Made by a program: the position numbers and the translations under genes | NCBI RefSeq assembly: GCF_023343835.1 | Contig: NC_064437.1 | Location: forward strand, 20,331,501 to 20,395,500 | Source: Lagopus muta | Lineage: Eukaryota; Chordata; Aves; Galliformes; Phasianidae | Length of the DNA stretch: 64,000 nucleotides | Direction: 5' to 3' | Notes under the pieces: model-generated | What the model was told of the DNA's origin: nothing | What the model saw: the letters and a program-made list of their open reading frames with translations, nothing else | Database searches by the model: none | Shown here: positions 1 to 9,704 of the stretch, piece after piece | Layout of the letters: each line of letters starts with the position of its first letter | Numbering within the stretch: the stretch's first letter is position 1

Positions 1-300
1 TCAGAGACACACAGAAGGGCATTTTGAGAGATGGAAATTATTTCTGCTGTGAAGACGAATTATTTCTGTACGTGCTGTACATTCTGTATGGCACGCATAC
101 TCTGACCATTGCCTTCTTTGCGTGTTTCTTCTTCTCAGTGTGGGCCTGAGAAGGCAGTGCCCGGGGCTGCAGGGCATCCACCAGAAGGGGCGCGGTGACT
201 GCGTGTGTAAGAGGTGCCCAGGGGCTGCAGCTGGGCATTTTCACCTCATTCTGGGGCTGCAGCTTGCACTTGAATTAGGCGTTGCAGCCTTAGCGCCGCA
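1..300. other. Upstream flank of ZNF281, no gene seen
   Basis: This is intergenic sequence that becomes GC-richer towards the CpG island. Three exact copies of the 10-mer GGGGCTGCAG lie at 163-172, 221-230 and 253-262. Short open frames cross it on both strands, but none resembles a known protein and they run on into CpG-rich DNA where stop codons are rare by composition. In human the neighbour on this side is KIF14, but no KIF14 sequence is visible here. Confidence 0.6.
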
Positions 301-499
301 GAAACGCCGTGCCGTCGTTACCCGCGCGCCGTGTAGGGCAGCGCTCTGCGTGTCCTCCGGGCACCCGAGGTTAAGCGCGGCACCCAGCGCCGCCCGCGGG
401 CCGGGCGGGCGGCGGGGGATCGCCGCGGGGACGGCACCGCCTCGCCGCCGCCCTCGCGCCGCTGGCGGGTTCGGCTCCGGGGCTCGCGCGGCGGGACGC

Positions 500-521
500 G
501 GGCGGGAGGGGGCGGGCGGGG
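500..521 (+). promoter_or_regulatory. Sp1-box cluster and G-quadruplex-prone run
   Basis: Five G tracts (500-502, 504-506, 508-512, 514-516, 518-521) are separated by single-base loops, which is a strong G-quadruplex pattern. The same bases contain overlapping GGGCGG boxes for Sp/KLF factors, and another GGGCGGGG follows at about 530-537. It lies roughly 300 bases upstream of the probable transcription start. ZNF281 itself binds GC-rich sites, so self-regulation is possible but is only inference. Confidence 0.5.
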
Positions 522-618
522 CCGCGATCGGGCGGGGTCATGGTGGAGCGCCCGGCCGCCCCGCCCCCTGGCGCCGCGGGGGAGAGCGGGCCGGGCCCGA
601 GGCCTTGCGGCGCCCACC

Positions 619-627
619 AACATGGCC
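619..627 (+). promoter_or_regulatory. YY1-like site
   Basis: AACATGGCC fits the YY1 core (AAnATGGC). It lies in the CpG island just before a run of about eleven C residues. YY1 sites near promoters are common in broadly expressed genes. This is a motif match only. Confidence 0.35.
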
Positions 628-746
628 ACGCACCCCCCCCCCCGGCGCCACGCGCCCGCGGCGAGCAGGAGGAGGACAATCGCGCCTGCGCGCTGCCCGC
701 CTGCGCGGCGCCCGGCCGGCCGGGCCGTACCCAGCGTGCCGCGCGG

Positions 747-758
747 CGCGCATGCGCG
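747..758. promoter_or_regulatory. NRF1 palindrome
   Basis: CGCGCATGCGCG is a perfect 12-base palindrome matching the NRF1 consensus (YGCGCAYGCGCR). Further GCGC/TGCGC half-site-like stretches lie at about 680-710. The position, about 30-80 bases before the likely first exon, is typical of NRF1 in CpG-island promoters. Confidence 0.55.
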
Positions 759-836
759 TTGCGGGGCGCAGGGGCTGTTAATTCCATTGTGGAGCGGACG
801 CGGCGTTATTTTTAACTGGAGGCGGCGGCGGGAGCC

Positions 837-1001
837 GTAAGTGCAGCCCGGGCCGGAGCCGCCCGTCGGCGCGCGTGTGGGGGTGGCGGCGATGCGCCCG
901 GGCGGCGGCTGCCGGGTCGCGGAGGGAGCCCGTCGCTGAGCGCGGCGGAGCGGGCGGCGGTCCCGGCGGGCGGGCGGGCGGCGGGTCCCGCGGCCCCTCA
1001 G
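837..1001 (+). other. ZNF281: Possible intron in the 5'UTR of ZNF281
   Basis: A strong donor-like GTAAGT sits at 837-842, and a possible acceptor (pyrimidine-rich CCCCTCAG) ends at 1001, 32 bases before the start codon. The human gene, as I recall it, has a non-coding first exon and a single coding exon, which is why I looked for this. The donor lacks the usual AG before GT and the acceptor tract is short, so an unspliced 5'UTR is equally possible. Confidence 0.22.
892..939 (+). other. Short upstream ORF (15 codons)
   Basis: An ATG at 892 opens a 15-codon frame ending at TGA 937-939, out of frame with the ZNF281 start at 1034. The base at -3 is G and at +4 is C, so the initiation context is moderate. 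If the 5'UTR is unspliced this frame could lower ZNF281 translation. If the candidate intron 837-1001 is removed it is not in the mRNA. Confidence 0.25.
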
Positions 1002-1033
1002 GGCCGCGCTCCTCCCGGGCCGCCCTCCCGGGG

Positions 1034-3655
1034 ATGAAACTCGGCGGCGGTTTCCTCGGCGGCGGCAAGAGGGCGGCGGCCATGGAGCCCGGCTTTCCCC
1101 CCGGCACGGTGATGTTCAACCACCGCCTGCCCCCGGTCACCAGCTTCACTCGGGCGGCCGCGCCCCCCCCGGCGGCCCAGCACCCCCCGCAGTGCGCGCT
1201 CCCCCCGCCTTCCGCCGCCGCTTCCTCCGCGGCCGAGCCCCCGGCGCCGCCCGCCCCCCAGGACGTGACTTTCAAGAAGGAGCCGGTGGGGGCTTTCCCC
1301 TCCGCGCCCTCTTCCGCGCAGCGCGGCCCCTGGGGCTTCCTGCAGTCCCTCGTCAGCATCAAGCAGGAGAAGCCCAGCGAGCAGGACGAGGAAGAGCCGC
1401 CGCGGCACCACCACTACGGGGGGCTCTTCGGGGCGCCGGGCGAGGAGCGGCCCCCGGGCCTGGGGGGCGGCGGCGGCGAAGGCGGCGGGCAGAGCGTGAT
1501 CCAGGACCTGAGCCTCCTGCAGCACCTGCACCAGCACCCCTCCCGGGACCTGCTGCTGAGCGGCAGAGCCGAGGGCGGCCCCGGCGGCTCGGGCGAGCCG
1601 AAGCATGACGCCCAGGTCAAGAAGGCGAAGAGGCCAAAGCCAGAAACTCAGGGAATCAAAGCCAAGCGGAAGCCCGGCGCTTCGTCCAAACCCCCCCTGG
1701 TGGGAGACGCGGAAGGTGCCGTCGCGTCCCCGAGTCAGAAACCTCACGTCTGCGAACACTGCAGCGCTGCCTTCAGGAGCTCCTACCACTTGCGCAGGCA
1801 CGTGCTCATCCACACCGGGGAGAGGCCTTTCCAGTGCAGCCAGTGCAGCATGGGCTTCATCCAGAAGTACCTCCTGCAGCGGCACGAGAAGATCCACAGC
1901 AGGGAGAAGCCTTTTGGGTGCGACCAGTGCAGCATGAAATTCATCCAGAAGTACCACATGGAAAGACACAAGAGGACGCATAGCGGAGAAAAGCCATACA
2001 AGTGTGACACTTGTCAGCAGTATTTTTCGAGGACTGATAGACTGTTGAAGCACAGAAGAACGTGTGGTGAAGCCATAGGTAAAGCAGGTGCTGGAATGGA
2101 GCCCGGATCGTCGCATAGCATGGGTAGCTTGGCTGCATTGTCTCAGGGAAATACAAATTCCTCAAGGAGAAAAAGTAAAACAAAAAGCGTATCCACTGAA
2201 AGCAAAGGAAATAAGTGTAGCAGCAAAGTAGCGGAATCTCAAGTTACAAGTAATGTGGCCATGCCAAATTATGCAGTTGATATTCCTATTGTGTCTTCCA
2301 GTGGTGGTCTCATTGGCACAGGCGTAGAAGAGCTTCAGAAAAAGGTGCCAAAATTGGTCTTCAAGAAAGGAAGCAGAAAACAGGCGGACAAAAACTACCT
2401 TAACTTTGTATCACCACTGCCAGACATTCTGGGGCAAAAACCCCTGTCTGGGAAACAGAGTGGCTCTCTAGGCTCATTAGTAGCCAGTACCAGTGTAGAA
2501 AATATTGGCCTTCTCCAAAGTCCAAGCGGTAAATCAGGTCAAATAAATAGTAATTATGATGATGCCATGCAGTTTTCAAAGAAAAGAAGATACTTGCAAA
2601 CTGCAAGCAGTAACAGTGCCTTTTCAATTAATGTCGGACACATGACTTCCCAGCAGTCCGTCATCCAGTCTGCAGGTGTTAGTGTTATGGATAATGAAAC
2701 TCCGTTGTCTCTTATTGATTCAGCATCCTTAAATAGTGAAATAAAGACTTGCCATGACAAGTCCGGTATTCCTGATGAAGTCTTACAGAGCCTTTTGGAC
2801 CAGTACTCTCACAAATCAGAAGGCCAGAAAGAAGATCCTTTCAGTATAACTGAACAGCGTGTGGACTTGCACAGCTCAGGAGAACATTCAGAGATGGTTC
2901 AGGAAGAGAATTTGAGTCCTAACTCTCAAACTGTTTCAAACGATAAGGCGAGCATGTTGCAAGAATACTCCAAATACCTCCAACAAGCTTTTGAAAGAAC
3001 GACCAATAGCACTGGTTTTGCATTCGGACCCAGTTTCCAGTTTGTGAGCTTGTCCTCAACTCTCCATAACCACACTCTGTTTCAGGACAAACAGATATAC
3101 ACTACATCTCCACTCGAGTGTGGCTTCAGCCAATCCGTTACCTCAGTATTGCCAACTGCGTTGCCAAAACCTCCGTTTGGGATGTTGCTTGGCTCTCAAC
3201 CAGGCTTTTATTTATCTGCTTTGGAGGCTACGCATCAACAGTTGACTCCTTCTCAAGAGCTGGATGATCTCATTGATCCTCAGAAAACCTTAGAGACTTC
3301 ATCTAACTACCAGTCAACATCTCAGAAACTGACTGGCCAGAAGGAACAGAAAAACTTAGAATCCTCAACGAGCTTTCAGATCCCATCTCAGGAGTTAGCT
3401 AGCCAGATAGATCCTCAGAAGGACATAGAGCCTAGAGCAACCTACCAGATCGAGAACTTTGCACAAGCGTTTGGTTCTCAGTTTAAGTCGGGCAGCAGGG
3501 TGCCAATGACTTTTATCACTAACTCTAATGGCGAAGTGGACCATAGGGTAAGGACTTCAGTCTCAGATTTCTCAGGGTATTCAAATATGATGTCTGATGT
3601 AAGTGAGCCATGTAGTACACGAGTAAAAACCCCAACCAGTCAGAGTTACAGGTAA
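1034..3655 (+). CDS. ZNF281: Zinc finger protein 281 (GC-box-binding transcriptional regulator)
   Basis: This is an 873-residue protein in one uninterrupted exon; the human protein is 895 residues. I chose ATG 1034 because [11 protein letters not shown] followed by [22 protein letters not shown] matches the known N terminus; the in-frame sequence upstream has no ATG. Residues 1-190 are Pro/Gly/Ala-rich, with two SUMO-type sites (FKKE 80-83, IKQE 109-112). A basic stretch at 196-213 is a likely nuclear signal. Four zinc fingers span 240-344: C240/C243/H256/H260, C268/C271/H284/H288, C296/C299/H312/H316 and C324/C327/H340/C344, the last being C2HC. The long Ser/Gln-rich C terminus ends in SQSYR. 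The family binds GC-rich promoter sites, recruits NuRD-type repression, and acts in pluripotency, EMT and DNA-damage responses; ZNF148 is the close paralogue. No frameshift or missing zinc ligand is seen. Confidence 0.97.
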   Translation: MKLGGGFLGGGKRAAAMEPGFPPGTVMFNHRLPPVTSFTRAAAPPPAAQHPPQCALPPPSAAASSAAEPPAPPAPQDVTFKKEPVGAFPSAPSSAQRGPWGFLQSLVSIKQEKPSEQDEEEPPRHHHYGGLFGAPGEERPPGLGGGGGEGGGQSVIQDLSLLQHLHQHPSRDLLLSGRAEGGPGGSGEPKHDAQVKKAKRPKPETQGIKAKRKPGASSKPPLVGDAEGAVASPSQKPHVCEHCSAAFRSSYHLRRHVLIHTGERPFQCSQCSMGFIQKYLLQRHEKIHSREKPFGCDQCSMKFIQKYHMERHKRTHSGEKPYKCDTCQQYFSRTDRLLKHRRTCGEAIGKAGAGMEPGSSHSMGSLAALSQGNTNSSRRKSKTKSVSTESKGNKCSSKVAESQVTSNVAMPNYAVDIPIVSSSGGLIGTGVEELQKKVPKLVFKKGSRKQADKNYLNFVSPLPDILGQKPLSGKQSGSLGSLVASTSVENIGLLQSPSGKSGQINSNYDDAMQFSKKRRYLQTASSNSAFSINVGHMTSQQSVIQSAGVSVMDNETPLSLIDSASLNSEIKTCHDKSGIPDEVLQSLLDQYSHKSEGQKEDPFSITEQRVDLHSSGEHSEMVQEENLSPNSQTVSNDKASMLQEYSKYLQQAFERTTNSTGFAFGPSFQFVSLSSTLHNHTLFQDKQIYTTSPLECGFSQSVTSVLPTALPKPPFGMLLGSQPGFYLSALEATHQQLTPSQELDDLIDPQKTLETSSNYQSTSQKLTGQKEQKNLESSTSFQIPSQELASQIDPQKDIEPRATYQIENFAQAFGSQFKSGSRVPMTFITNSNGEVDHRVRTSVSDFSGYSNMMSDVSEPCSTRVKTPTSQSYR

Positions 3656-4751
3656 GGTCCCGACTGTGACCGAGCTGTGGGGTCTTCTTACTGTAGTTTT
3701 ACTTTTACAACACTGCCATTGGAATGTTTCTACACGGTCCTATTAAGAATAATGTAACATGCCCTTTCAATGCAACTTTTCATATTTAGTTTATTTTGTT
3801 AGCGTGATTTTTTTAGATCTGTTTTATTACGGTTTTTAATCAGGAATCAATAGATTAAAATAGTGTTTTTGTTCAAGTGGCAACATTTAGCAATCAAATT
3901 TACATATATAGATTGTCAGGGAATAGCCCGAAAGTTTAAAATGCAAAAAATTAACTTTGTTCCTAGGACTAAGGTTTATTCTAATTACTTTACTCTCAGG
4001 AAAGTGTAACAAAGCATGGGAATTCTATGCACCACTAGTGTATTGGAACTTCCAATTTACAGATAGTGACAAATATATATCTCAAGCTTTTTGAGGAAGG
4101 GATCTATAACATTTCACATTGCTGTCTCATGTCTGGGCTGGTCTGACAGAATTTTGCTACCTAAACCATGTTGCTTTTCAAGTACTCCTGTTCTTCTAGG
4201 TGATGCTGATTCCGGACAGGTTGAGCAGATACTCTTGGATCTGTACTAAGAACCCAGAACGGTAGCTTTAATATAAACAATAATGTCCCCAGAACTCCTT
4301 TGTAAGACTGTAATTCCGTAAAGAGTTTCTGTTGACACAAGCCTTGAGAACAAAAAGCATGCCTCTGGTTCATGCCGTTGTAACCCCAACTTGAAGCTAC
4401 AGTCGTAGTCTAGATGTCCTTTTGGGATGCATTATTTATTTTACATGCCTCTTTTGTTTTTCCCCCCTTTCCGCATTCTTTTGTTTTTTAAGGTTCCCTT
4501 TCTTTTGTTGTGCTCCCAATACCTTGATTTGTGTTTTTTTTCCTTATTTTACACCTTTTTCCTTCCCCTTTTTGCCCAAATTGCCCACTCCCTCTCTTAC
4601 CCATCTTAGCTAGCATTTAAAAAATTCTACATTCCAGAAAATGCGTATCTTACCATGTACTTTCGACATCAAATAATGAACAGTGAACTCCCACAGATTT
4701 TAGAATTCTGTCAAGGTTTCCATGTACAATAAGAAATAATATACTCCCAAC

Positions 4752-4759
4752 TGTACATA
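4752..4759 (+). promoter_or_regulatory. Pumilio-type element in the 3'UTR
   Basis: TGTACATA in the mRNA sense fits the Pumilio consensus UGUANAUA exactly. It sits two bases upstream of the palindromic repeat. Chance matches to an 8-mer with one free base are expected every several kb, so this is only suggestive. Confidence 0.35.
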
Positions 4760-4761
4760 CG

Positions 4762-4889
4762 AGGCCCTGATCCTGCATCAGGATCAGCTGTCGTGGACCC
4801 CTGTGCCCCTCTTCGTTACCGGTGGTGTCATTGGAGCTCTTTACGGATACGGGGGCTTGCAGCAGTTCATCGCTGCAGGCTCAGGGCCT
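4762..4889. mobile_element. Ancient MITE-like palindromic element (128 bp)
   Basis: The left end AGGCCCTGATCCTGCA (4762-4777) and the right end TGCAGGCTCAGGGCCT (4874-4889) are inverted copies of each other with one mismatch in 16. Between them lies GC-richer sequence with several CpGs that also looks partly self-complementary, in contrast to the AT-rich 3'UTR around it. The ends and the 'GGACCCCTGTGCC' interior recall a short palindromic repeat family common in turtle and crocodile genomes and relict in birds; that link is from memory. No clear target-site duplication is visible, which fits great age. Confidence 0.55.
4767..4787. repeat. Perfect 9-bp inverted repeat with 3-base loop
   Basis: CTGATCCTG (4767-4775), loop CAT, CAGGATCAG (4779-4787) would form a stable local hairpin in the ZNF281 mRNA. 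It overlaps the left end of the palindromic element, so it competes with the long-range pairing of the two element ends. Confidence 0.6.
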
Positions 4890-5310
4890 AAGGCTGCAAT
4901 TCCATCAAAGGTTTCTGGTGATGATGTCAACTACGAGAGTAGGACTTGAGTGGCTTGTTAATATCAACAGAACTTTTCTTGGGAATTACTGCCTTACGTT
5001 ATGTATATTTTGTGGTACATTATTTATTATATGTGAATCATGACTAATGCCTGTGGAGCCACGGAAACCTGCTAGAAATACTGGTGGCCATTCAAAGCTG
5101 CTGAAAGGCAGTGGCACTGCTCTAAACCACTTTTTAAAAATGTATTTTTTGATTAGTTTTTTAATGTAATTTTGGTGACGTTTATGCTGATGGTTTTTTT
5201 ATGTACTCTTGGTGATGTTTCAGTCTTACGTACTTTTCTGGTGTCAGGAAAGTACCAGTGGTTGTTTGCAGTCTTATTGTGTAATCAGCCTATTACAGGC
5301 TTCCATGTAT

Positions 5311-5316
5311 AATAAA
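5311..5316 (+). terminator. ZNF281: Poly(A) signal, proximal
   Basis: AATAAA followed about 35-50 bases later by a GT-rich stretch (AAGTGGTGTATTATT). This would give a 3'UTR of about 1.68 kb. Confidence 0.55.
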
Positions 5317-5763
5317 GTTATTAACATTGTGCAAGTGTAAAACACTTCTGTTATGAAAGTGGTGTATTATTAAATGAATCGTTACAAACATCCTTTTGTA
5401 ATTTCTCCCTTTGTCCCTCACCACTAAAATTTGAAACCTGAGCCCACTTGTAACCTCTTTTACTAGGCAAACTTTCTTTTTCTTACTAATCTAGAATTTG
5501 TTCCCAGAAATCCATGTAACTCCATTAACATTTTCTTTATACTTGTTTATGTATTTCATCCTATTTCAGTTCAGAAAAAGTGAACAACTTCTGTTCTCTG
5601 TACACAGATCCATGTTAACGGGGATGAAATAATCCATAACCACTTGTTGGCTTTTTCAGTACCTTTTCCTTTGTTTCTCAGAGGTTATAATTTTCTTTCT
5701 TTATATTGTGTGTAGTAGAAATTGCGTATGTATTGTTCTGGCTGTTTGCTTTAACTTAATACT

Positions 5764-5769
5764 AATAAA
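5764..5769 (+). terminator. ZNF281: Poly(A) signal, distal
   Basis: A second AATAAA, preceded by a T-rich stretch. Use of this site would lengthen the 3'UTR by about 450 bases. I cannot say which is used in which tissue. Confidence 0.45.
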
Positions 5770-7768
5770 ACCTATTATTCACAACATCATGAAGATATCA
5801 CTTCTATTATCCAGTAACGCTTCTGAGAGCATCTTAGGGAAATGTTAAGTGAGAAAGTTCTGAGAAGGTATAACATAACATGCTGGCATCTCAGCTTCTT
5901 TTCTTCCTTCAATTTCTTTTTGGATGAGATCATCTGAATGTGCTATTTTAGAAGTCAGGTCTCTGTCCCGTATTTTGAGCTAACAAGGGAAAAAAAGAAC
6001 TAACAATTTTTTTCATGCTTTCATACAACCTCACCTTTTTAAATCTGTTTTTTTTTTAATATGTGATGTTGGTTAAAAATATTAAAACCATGTATTGTTA
6101 ATTTCAAAGATGTTTTGTAATTGCTGAAAATCCTTAATGACACACATATAATGCAATTTTGTTCAAAGTAAAGATCTTAGAAAGTCATCTACCTGTTTTA
6201 TTTTCTTCCTGAGCTAACTTACCTTCTAAGAAAAGCTTAAGTAAGGGTAGTGGTATGGCAGAATACTTACAAGTATGCTTTTTAATGTGAAGATGGTTTT
6301 CGGGTATCCTGAAGTCATATTTTAATTCAACTTTGCATGTAATTATAAGAGTGGCAGTATTGGAATTCTCAGCAGTGGTGAAGCACTGAAGAACAGAAGA
6401 TTGCAGTTTGAATCACGGCGATGAGATGGACGAGAGAAAAATGATTGAAATCGTGACAAGTAATGACTTCCAGCTAATAAGGATCAAAGTCTTCCCAAGT
6501 AAATATAAGATAATGCTAAATGGTTAATATTCAGCAAATTGCTAGGAAAAAAATTGGAAAGATCTAAGAGGGGAAATCACTGCAATTTTGTCTGTTCTCT
6601 CCACAGGCTAATATCATTCAAAAAAGAAACGGCTATGGTTTTCCCAGTTTAACGTGGAAGGAGTTCAAATTTATTTTTCTTCCAATCAGGTTTAGGTAGA
6701 AATCAAGTGTGGCTTTATGTGCTAAATACTAGAAAGGTCCTACAAGTCAAGTTGTAGTTGTGTTACTGTGTGGATGGAAGATTTATTTAGGGTTGCGGTA
6801 GTAGGAAGAGGAGAAAGGAAACGAACAAAAAAAGCCCTTGAATTTCACTGTCGTTCCTGGCTTATGTATTTATTTTTTAATTATGGCAGGATGATAACTT
6901 ATCTCCTATTGCTAACAGAATATAAAGAATTGTTATACATGATGATAGAAAATTGCCCATAAAGTGTTATCTTATGATAGCAGCTCGCATAACCTGTTTT
7001 TGCTTGGAACAGGCATGATTTGGTACCCAGAATTGTAAATGTGTTTCTGTATTCTCTGAGATGCTAAAAGTTCACACCTGACTTGCCCCCAGGTAATGTA
7101 AAAAAAGCTGCCTTATGTGTGTGGTAGTTCCTGAATGAGCTGAGTTGGATGCAGACTTGCGGATGGTGGATGGAATTTTAAAATAATAAATTGGTAGAAT
7201 AGAAGAGGATGGAAAAAAATGTGAATACATGATGGTGTTGTGAGACTTCACCATTCTACGGTTATGGAGTTAATGGAAAAAAAGCAGTCTGATGCAACGT
7301 GAAAACCTTGAGGAGAATTTGGAATAATTGATGGTGTTTGGTTACTGTTTTGTTTGTTCTGTGTGTATGTTTTTCTCCCTGCCTTGTATTGTACGTATCA
7401 AAATATTTCCCTCAATGTTACCTCTACTTTTGTTTTCTCCACCTGTTCGAAATCATTGTGCAGGTGAGGTGGCTGTTACAATTGTTTGTTATGCCCCAGA
7501 AGATACACGTGAGAAGCTTTAGGTCGCTACGTTCTCACTTTTTTTATTGCACATGTAGAAGAAGGCATATCACTTTGAGATGGAAGATCCTTTTTTCAGC
7601 CCCTTCTGACTGCCAGCTTTAATCATTTGGTCTGGAATTTTCCAAGCTTAGTCTTTCTCATGCTTTGCATGCTATCTTCTGCACATATTTCCCAAAGCTA
7701 AATTAAGGAAGAAAACCTTTCTGTTCCATGGACTTTTCATCCTCCTTTAAAATCAAATTAATAATATG

Positions 7769-7830
7769 AGTGTGTGTGTATGTATATATACTGAACTATA
7801 TACATGTATATTATATATAACATATATATG
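7769..7830. repeat. TG/TA-rich microsatellite
   Basis: Alternating purine-pyrimidine sequence: a short TG run passes into TATATA and CATATATATG. It is imperfect, so probably old. It could adopt Z-DNA or cruciform structure. Confidence 0.7.
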
Positions 7831-9676
7831 AACTAGTGGCATCCATTTTTGGAGCCTGGACTTGAGACTGGGTTTGGTTGGTGTCCCTGATTGAGTCACT
7901 TGCTGTTTTTGAAAACCCCATCATATTTACTTAGGAGTCTTTGGGAGGAAATGTGTTTACATTCAGATGCTTGGAAGTTTAGTGGTCGTATCTTTGAAGG
8001 TGACCCCTTCTAGATAACAGATGATTACAGTTTTTTACGTTAGTTCAAATAGCATTTTCTACTAAGTGCCCTATATTGTGGCATCTGTTTCACATTCTCA
8101 TATGATAGAGTTGGCTTTCTTGAACGTGTGTATAGGCCCTTTAGTTTTAGTGTGATTTTTGTACAATTTCTTTCATGCAGGCATTTAAGAAAATAATATG
8201 TGCTATTTTGTGTAGCATTTAGAATGCAAGATTTACCCTACTTACTGAATTAATGGCGATGAAGTACAGATATGCTCTGGTGTTCAAAACACGTTTCTTG
8301 TCCCCTTTTTCACTTGCAGCTAGAACCCAGATTTATTTCAGTATTGTTTCCTAATGCAATGAGATGTCCCAAGAACAAGTCTCATGCCAGTACATTCTTT
8401 TTGTAGCCTCTGATGCTAAAAAATTACTATGCCCAATTTCAGTTTGACACCTATGACCTGAAGGGGTAGGTGGTGGAAATTCATTTATTTGACATTGTTT
8501 GGAGTTGAGTTCCTTTTGTAAGACCCCTGCTATTCCAGACTCGATCTGTGTAGAGATAAATTGAGGAAAAGGTATCAGCTCAGTAAATATAGAATAGCAG
8601 ATTGACTAGAATAAAGTAAAAGCTGTGGGACAGGGTCACGAGGGAGTTAAATTCTCTAAGGTGACAGTAAGAAGCCTAAATCACTAGCTTGTTCTTTCCC
8701 TTCAATTGTGTTCACTGTAAGTCTAGCATCTGGGGAATCCACGTTCTGTAAAGAGCAGCCTCATGAAGCATAGTCCTGCTTCATACTCTGAGGGTTGTCA
8801 TCCAATCTGTTGTGCATACAGACAGCAGTGTGGAGTTGCTTGGGAAAAGTACTGTCATCATGTAATCAGTTTGTCTTAATGCACGTACAAGATGCGGTGA
8901 ATTGAGGATTAGAAAGATTTAGTGATAGCATTTATAAAATTCTAAAGCTTGTTTTTTAATCTCGATGCTAATGTAATTTTTTGTACTTAGCATGCTGCAA
9001 TGTTTACATCTTGGTGTGTTTTGTTTTGTTTTTATTGACTTTGCAGTGGATTTTGCTATTTTAAAACTGAAGGTACGCTACAGAGTTGCCTGTGTGCTTG
9101 GGGACTTGGTGTTAAATTTGATTAAGTATTGTCTGGCCAAGCTGAAGAATGAAGAAAGAACTAATTTCGTAGTGCGTTTATTTGATTATTGTAATATACT
9201 TTATCTTAACTTAAAACTTGTTTTAAACTGTCTCTATAGCACTACAAATATAAAAGCATTCTACGAACAAAGCATACAATGATTGTTATGCAGGAACTGT
9301 AGCCTTTGTCAGATACTCTACAGTAGCTGTGCTGCTTTTGATGCTAAGCACCTGGTAAAGGTAGGTTAAAACCTGCTCAAGGTAGGTTATTACCATTGGC
9401 AATTCCGTGACATTGCTGTTCGTGTGAAAGTTCTACTTTGTGCTTTTTGCAAAATGTTGTTTTGATGTTCTTTGAAGGCTAAAAAGTAGATTATATTTAA
9501 TCTCATAATTTCTTTTTACTGAGCATTCTTCTCTGTACTTGTGCTCTCTTCCCACTGGAGGGGAGGTTAGAGCCTGATTGAATCGTGGTGTAAGTGGGTG
9601 CTGGCATTTGGCCAGAAATTGTGTTGGTAAGGACAGTTCAGGCTGCTCAAAGATTGTGAATATTTATTTTTTCTTT

Positions 9677-9704
9677 GGGGGGGGCGGGGGGGGAGAGTGG
9701 GGAA
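9677..9704 (+). repeat. G-rich run, G-quadruplex-prone
   Basis: Eight G, C, eight G, then AGAGT and four G. It stands out strongly in AT-rich surroundings. Slippage at such runs is common, so the exact length may vary between individuals or assemblies. Confidence 0.7.

Larger units (their letters stand above)
300..1760. promoter_or_regulatory. ZNF281: CpG island with the ZNF281 promoter and 5' CDS
   Basis: CpG dinucleotides and GC content rise sharply near position 300 and stay high until about 1760, inside the zinc-finger coding region. There is no TATA box near the likely start; GC boxes are frequent. The island covers the presumed transcription start, the 5'UTR and the proline/glycine-rich first 240 codons. 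This is the usual arrangement for a broadly expressed vertebrate transcription-factor gene. The edges were judged by eye, not computed. Confidence 0.85.
3656..5785 (+). other. ZNF281: 3'UTR of ZNF281
   Basis: The sequence after the TAA at 3653-3655 is AT-rich and repeat-poor, with no open frame longer than about 73 codons. It ends at one of two poly(A) signals, AATAAA at 5311 or at 5764. It contains a Pumilio-type UGUACAUA (4752-4759) and a palindromic repeat (4762-4889). The length of about 1.65-2.1 kb is reasonable for this gene, but the end was set from the signals alone. Confidence 0.7.

Noticed and set aside
122..1362. Several overlapping frames of 70-220 codons on both strands in the CpG island
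   Set aside because: Stop codons are rare at high GC; the products are Arg/Ala/Gly/Pro-rich low-complexity sequence and overlap one another.
998..2116. 372-codon frame on the - strand opposite ZNF281
   Set aside because: It is the antisense shadow of GC-rich ZNF281 coding DNA; its protein is Gly/Ala/Arg/Leu-rich with no domain.
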